From assembly GCA_030848705.1 (NCBI GenBank), contig CM061235.1:127642228-127706227 (forward strand): DNA of 64,000 bases, in the 5' to 3' direction. Below the pieces are notes generated by a model. That model saw nothing but the letters and a program-made list of their open reading frames with translations. It had not been told where the DNA came from and did not search any database. The position numbers and the translations under genes are program-made. Shown here one piece after another: positions 58,607 through 64,000 of this stretch (the stretch's first letter is position 1; every line of letters begins with the position of its first letter). The DNA comes from Heracleum sosnowskyi. Lineage: Eukaryota > Streptophyta > Magnoliopsida > Apiales > Apiaceae.

Positions 58607-59103
58607 TGTTAGGCCGAATACACAATATATAATCAATATATGTATGAGAAGAACAATTAAGAACACTGTTTATGATCAATAAACTGAATTATATAAAATA
58701 ACTCCTCTCTTAGTGATGTAAAATATCACAAAGAGCTGCTAGGTTACAAGAATAATGTATTCAGTATTCGCATCCCTTTTAGGGTTAACCTATCTGTGTT
58801 TATATAGTACACAGCTACATAATCAATCTCTAATTGATATCCTATAAATCAGCTATACAAATTATATCAAATTAGGATTGCTTCTGTCTTCTGTTCCGTT
58901 TCCTTAACTGTCTCAATATATCTTGCTTCTTTCCATCTTCAAGATATATTGCTTCTAGAATCTTTATATCAGCACCGACAGCTAAGATAAACTCTTCACC
59001 CCGTCAGACTTTAAATAAACTCTGACTGGCTTCCAATGTAAACTCTGATAAGTACCTGATTCTTAAACACTGATAGAACAATCATTAGCAATTATATCTA
59101 ACA
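58607..59103 (-). repeat. 5' LTR of element C
   Basis: 497 bp, apparently identical to 47086-47582. Transcription would run leftward. Identity indicates insertion too recent for substitutions to accumulate. Confidence 0.95.
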
Positions 59104-62100
59104 TGTTCCATGATGCTTTTATCAAGATGGGCTATACTGACTCTCAGTTGACACCCTCGAATATGCCCATATATGGATTCAATGGAGTGGAGTCGAAGGT
59201 GGAAGGCACAATCCAACTCCCTATGACAATGGGGCAAGGGTCAAATACATCTACTCAGATGTTGAACATCATAGTTATAAAGGCAACTTCAACCTACAAT
59301 GCGATCCTAGGAAGGACGGGTCTTCATGCGTTTAAGGCTGTTGCATCGTCTTATCATCTGAAAATTAAGTTCCCAACAAGGAATGGGATTGGTGAAGAAC
59401 GGGGAGACCAAAAGATGGCTAGAAGTTGTTACGTAGACGCGTTAAGGCCTGATGGAATCGGGGGGCAGGATCTCCCCATTGAATACATGGATACTAGAGA
59501 TAATGAGGACAGAAGATGGAAACCAGCTGAGGATTTAATCCCAATTCCCTTAGTCCCTGGTGAACCGGAGAAAGTGACTTACGTTAGAGGATTTAATCCC
59601 AATTCCCTTAGTCCCTGATGTTTTTGCGTTGACAGCGGCTGACAGGACAGGGATTGATCCCCAATTAATAACCCACAAATTGAATGTGGATCCTGAAAGG
59701 AAGACGGTGAAACAGAAGAAGAGAAATTTTGCTCCAGAGAGGCAAGAGACCATCAAGCAGGAAGTAGAAAAGCTTCTGGAAGCCGGGTTCATTGAAAAAA
59801 TTCAATTCCCAGAATGGTTGGCTAACCCAGTGATGGTCAAAAAGGCCAATGGAAAATGGAGGATGTGTGTGGACTTCACTGATTTAAACGATGCATGTCC
59901 TAAGGATTGTTTTCCCTTACCCTTAGGATTGATGCTCTAATAGATGCCACTGTTGGGGACGAGATGCTGAATTTCATGGATGGCTTCAGTAGATACAACC
60001 AAATCAAAATGCACAAAGATGACATCTCCAAGGTATCATTCATCACTGACTTTGGTGTTTTCTGTTATCAAGTCATGGCATTTGGACTCAAGAATGCAGG
60101 AGCAACATACCAAAGGTTGGTGAACAAAATTTTTGAACACCTGATTGGAAAAACCATGGAGGTTTATTTGGATGACATGTTGGTTAAAAGCCTCGATAAA
60201 GCTGATCATATAAACCATCTACGAGAAGCGTTTGAAGTGCGGAGGCACCACAAGATGATGTTGAATCCAGCTAAATGTGCCTTTGGTGTAGGCTCAGGGA
60301 AATTTTAAGGCCTGATGGTTTCGAAGAGAGGAATCGAGGCTAACCCCGACAAAATCAAAGCAATCCTGGATATGGAGCCACCACGAACCGTCAAGGATGT
60401 TCAGAAACTAACGGGAAGAGTGGCAGCATTGGGAAGATTCATCTCCAAGTTAGGAGAGAAATGCTTACCTTTCTTCAAAGCACTCAAGAACGTGAAAATT
60501 TTTGAGTGGACAACTGAAAGCCAGGAGGCCTTTGAAACCTTGAATAAGTACATGGCTGAAGCACCACTGTTGGCAAAACCAAAGCCAGGAGAAATTCTCT
60601 ATTTGTACTTGGCAGTTTCTAACACAGCCCTTGGAGCTGTTTTGGTAAAAGAAGAGTTAAAGGTTCAGAAGCCCGTTTATTACGTGAACAAGATTCTACA
60701 TGGGGCAGAAATAAACTACTCTGCGATAGAGAAGTTTGCCTTAGCCTTGATTATGGCCTCAATAAAACTACGTCCATACTTCCAGGCACACAGGATAGAG
60801 GTTTTGACCAATCAGCCTCTAAGAAACATCTTGCACAGCCCTTAAGTTAGTGGAAGGTTGATCAAATGGGCTATTGAATTGGAAGAATTTAACATCAAGT
60901 ATAAGCCTCGAACGGCCATAAAAGCTCAAGCACTCGCTGACTTCATGGTTGAATGCACCATTGACAACCAAGAAGTCGGGGGGCAGGAAGTAGTAGTGGA
61001 AGACAAGAAAGATGAAGACATGGTGTCCAAAGAATGTTGGGTGCTCTATTTTGATGGGGCATCAAAAACAAAATCAAGTGGAGCAGGTTTGGTGCTACAA
61101 AGTCCTGATGGATTTCTCATAGAGTACGCACTAAAACTGGACTTCCCAACGACCAACAACGAAGCTGAGTATGAAGCCCTGATAGCTGGCTTAGGGCTGG
61201 CTGGAGCCTTGAGAGTTAAGACTCTGAAAGTATGTGGAGACTCGAGGTTGGTGGTTTCCCAAGTAAATGGAGAGTTCGAAGCTAGAGATGAAGTCATGGA
61301 CAAGTATCTAAAACTTGTTAAGGCTATTATGACTCAATTTGATGAATGTTATGTGGAACACGTTCTAAGAGAAGAAAACATGAAGGCTGACGCCTTGTCC
61401 AAATTTGCTTCTACTGAAATTGAAAACTATGCAGTGAGTGTATACTTCCAAGTCTTGAAGACCCGAAGCATTAATGGAAAGTTGATAGCACCCATTGATG
61501 TGGCTAACTGTTGGATGGATCCCATCAAATCTCATTTGGAAACCGGTTGGTTACCTAACAATACTTCAGAAGCACGAAAGCTATATATGAGAGCACTAAG
61601 GTATGCCCTGATTGAGGGAATCCTATACAAAAAGTCTTTCATCATTCCTTACTTAAAATGCTTGAGACCCCAAGAGGCAGAATTGGCCCTAAGGGAAGTA
61701 CATGAGGGAATTTGTGGGCAGCACTTGGGGGGGCAGAGCCCTTGCTCATAAAATCACTCGTCTAGGTTTCTATTAGCCAAGCATACTTGCAGATGCTAAA
61801 AGCTATGTGAAGAAATGTGAACGGTGCCAAAAGCATGCACCAGTGGTTAGACAACCACCAGAGATGTTGACATCCATAAACTCACCTATTCCGTTTGCCA
61901 TGTGGGGGATGGATATACTTGGACCATTTCCAATGGCAAGTGCGCAAAGAAAGTTTTTGATAGTAGCAATCGACTACTTCACCAAGTGGATTGAGGCTAA
62001 GCCTTTAGCCAAGATAACCACCAAGTAGGTAATGCATTTCTTCTGGGAAAATGTGATATGCAGATACGGGATTCCACGTATCTTGGTCACAGATAATGGA

Positions 62101-62745
62101 ACTCAGTTCAATAACGAAGAATTCAAGAAGTATTGTGAGGAGAATGATATCAAGCTACGTTTCACTTCTGTTGCCCATCATCAAGCAAATGGGCAAGTTG
62201 AGGTTGCCAATCGAATTAGCCTAGATGGACTGAAGAAAAGAGTTGAACGCTCTAGAAATACTTGGGTAGACGAATTACTCCTCATACTATGGGCATATCG
62301 TACTACTTGTAAGGTCACCACTGGAGCAACCCCCTTTCTATTGGCATATGGGGCAGAAGCAGTGGTTCCAATGGAGATTACTCACGCATCTCCAAGAATC
62401 GAGGCTTATGAGCCAGAGACAAATGAAGAAGGCATGAGGCTGGCCTTAGATCTAATTGATGAAGTTAGAGATGAGGCAAATGCTAAAGTAGTTGAACATC
62501 AAAAAAAGGCATCTTTCTACTATAACCTAAGGGTTAAAGAGAGATTCTTCTGTCAAGGAGACTTAGTCCTCCGAAAGATTGAGGCATCCGGGGTTGGACA
62601 AAAAGGCAAGTTGGCCCCAAATTGGGAAGGATCATATCGCGTTAAGAACGTATTTGGTCGAGGCTCATACAAATTGGAAACCCTCGAAGGGATCGAAGTG
62701 CCAAGAACTTAGCATGCTGCGAACTTGAAAGTCTATTATGTTTAA
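59104..62745 (+). pseudogene. Tat element pol: protease remainder, RT, RNase H, second RNase H, integrase
   Basis: This continues the protease cut by C. The RT (59700-60240) has WRMCVDFTDLNDACPKD, LKNAGATYQRLV and catalytic YLDD. A normal RNase H (60500-60840) and a second, archaeal-type RNase H (61036-61420, LYFDGASK, NNEAEYEALIAGL, REENMKADALSK) follow. The integrase has a zinc region (CERCQKHAP), GMDILGPFP, TDNGTQF and NGQVEVANR. Breaks are a frameshift near 59928, stops at 60306, 60843, 61774, 62026 and 62710, and a frameshift at the G run 61729-61736. A 31-base direct repeat (59529, 59587) disrupts the protease-RT linker. The dual RNase H places it in the Tat clade. It is inactive. Confidence 0.9.
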
Positions 62746-62881
62746 AGTGTGTCCTGACTGGCCATACATGAAAGACAAATAAAACTAAACTTGCTAAGAG
62801 TTTAAGTTAAGCCCGAAGGCTGGAAATACATGAAAAATAATACAAGCCATGGATGGCCATAAAATATAAATAAGCTACAAA

Positions 62882-63975
62882 CTACGCTTCACCCCCCTTG
62901 TCAACAGCATCTGTCTCCTCCCCTGAGCTAGATCCAGAAGAATGCTCATTGGCATCAGGGTTGTCAACAGATGTGTCACCAAGGGGTGATGACTGCAATA
63001 TCCTCTCATCCTCCTCCATGTCATCAGTCCCAGCCAGGATGCGCTCTAAAGGAGTAGGAGGGTGAGGAGCTGGGAAGTCAGCAGAATCAAAAACTCCGGG
63101 ATGCTTAGCCAAGATAGCCTGAACAGCATCCTCCCATCCTGATGTATGTTGGACTGGGAAAAGGATCTCATCGTGCTTCTCGATCAACTCCTTCTACTCC
63201 AGAGTCAAGATACTCATCGATGTAGTCATCCTTGCTCTTCCTCAGCTCTACTAGATCAGCATGAGCATCAACAAGCTCCTTCTCCCTCCTAGCTAAAGTC
63301 TCATTTAAAGACTTCACCTCATCATCGGACCTTTCCAGCTTGATCCTGTTGGCCTCAGAAGAGGTACGCCAAGCTTTGGCTTGTAAAAGTGCCCCCTGGA
63401 AGTTGGCATTAGTCTTCCAAAAAAAAAAGTTAGATAAGAAAAGTAAAGACTTAAAAGAAAGAGATGGGCTAAGGTAAGAAAAATACCGCAGCAATAGCCT
63501 GAGCTCCCAGATACTCAACTCCCTCGATTGTAGAATCTGCGACAAAGTCTTTGTAATCTCAGGGAGTGAGTGAATGGTATGACCAATCCACATCATGTTT
63601 GGACACCCCAGTGATGGTGTCCCTCTTCCTGATACCCCAGTTGGGGCGCCAAACTGAGGACTTGGTAGAGACATGGATGTCTGCCTCATCCACAGGAATC
63701 TGAGAAGGGATCAGGAAACTAGGAACACTAGACTTCCCCCGTGGATCATCTCCTATCCTGGCTCTCTTCATCCTTGAAGTCTCATCATCCTTGGGCTCAT
63801 TAGTCTTTTTTATAAAGGCCGCAGCTGTAAAAACAACCAAAGAATGGTTAATAGAAAATTTCTGAAAGAAAGAAAAATAATAAACAAAAAAGGGATAAGT
63901 AAAATTACCCTTATCAGAAACAGTCGGGAGATGAACAGACTTGAGGACAAATTCGTCCAGTAGTTCCCAAGCCAT
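62882..63975 (-). pseudogene. Antisense, intron-containing extra ORF of the Tat element
   Basis: It reads opposite to pol. My splice model is exon 1 63975-63909, exon 2 63824-63487 and exon 3 63413-62882. The two introns have GT-AG ends and pyrimidine-rich acceptors, and the phases join in frame. The start is MAWELLDEF. Exon 2 has a basic KRAR segment and a TGA at 63559-63561. Exon 3 is a coiled coil (Glu/Lys/Arg-rich, 63170-63400) broken by a stop or frameshift near 63185-63195, then an acidic C-terminus. Antisense extra ORFs after pol are established for Tat elements; their function is unknown. The remaining 137 bases before it (62746-62881) hold nothing I recognise. The 3' LTR is outside the window. 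Confidence 0.65.
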
Positions 63976-64000
63976 GGTAGTCCCATTATCCTTGATTAGC

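Larger units (their letters stand above)
47086..59103 (-). mobile_element. Sirevirus-type copia element C (12.0 kb), second family
   Basis: LTRs of 497 bp at 47086-47582 and 58607-59103 appear identical base for base by eye. A perfect target duplication TGTTC (47081-47085, 59104-59108) splits the Tat protease. The iMet primer site, gag, pol, long spacer, env-position ORF and PPT are in the same order as in B, but the 86-aa ORF is absent. Despite very recent insertion, gag, RNase H and the env-position ORF all contain breaks, so this copy probably moved with proteins supplied in trans. Confidence 0.95.
44531..64000 (+). mobile_element. Tat-lineage Ty3/gypsy element, decayed, 3' end outside window
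   Basis: The order is LTR, primer site, gag, protease, RT, RNase H, a second RNase H, integrase, then an antisense ORF. The second RNase H after the normal one and the antisense ORF before the 3' LTR are established marks of the Tat clade. The coding region has at least six breaks. Element C (47086-59103) is nested in its protease. Removing C, about 7.4 kb of Tat sequence is visible. Confidence 0.85.

Overview
This is nuclear DNA from a flowering plant, probably a eudicot. It has GT-AG introns, a cluster of cellulose-synthase-like group G (CSLG) genes, and abundant Ty1/copia and Ty3/gypsy LTR retrotransposons, a Helitron and MITE-like repeats. The species cannot be named from the sequence alone. 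Nothing bacterial is present. About three quarters of the window is mobile DNA.

Host genes: three CSLG genes lie head-to-tail on the + strand at 14366-17479, 37105-40038 and 40868-43738. Each has six phase-0 coding exons (732, 745 and 738 aa by my splice model). Each keeps the DDG, DxD, ED and QxxRW residues of processive GT2 glycosyltransferases. They arose by tandem duplication. Flanking blocks are also duplicated upstream (12266-12372 versus 36815-36910) and downstream (18875-19118 plus 36160-36260 versus 44158-44530). Retroelements later pushed gene 1 away from genes 2 and 3.

Mobile DNA, left to right. (A) 1-7501 is the 3' part of a Sirevirus-type copia element, + strand, inserted into (D) the gag of another copia element (7502-10307, - strand). 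A non-autonomous Helitron with exact termini lies at 12820-14026. (E) 19119-36154 is a deleted gypsy-like LTR element, - strand. Nested in its left LTR is (B), a full-length 14.5-kb Sirevirus of the same family as A (19682-34204, - strand, TSD GGGTG). B has intact gag and pol, an 86-aa acidic ORF and a giant ORF in the env position. A Tat-lineage gypsy element (about 44531 to beyond 64000, + strand) is full of stops and frameshifts. It carries a second RNase H and an antisense, intron-containing extra ORF. Nested in its protease is (C), a 12.0-kb Sirevirus of a second family (47086-59103, - strand, TSD TGTTC) whose two LTRs look identical.

Most unusual signal: each LTR family carries its own short word, multiplied many times. 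In A/B it is CTGTC/GACAG, in C CAGAGTTT, in D TCCTGATSA and in E GGACGCGCC. In A/B, C and D the word fills the LTR or spacers and also recurs inside coding sequence, where it creates repeated residues such as Asp-Ala-Val or Asn-Ser-Asp-Glu. Both Sirevirus families also share a very long env-position ORF preceded by a G-box. I read these as possible cis-regulatory, packaging or host-factor arrays; that reading is inference.
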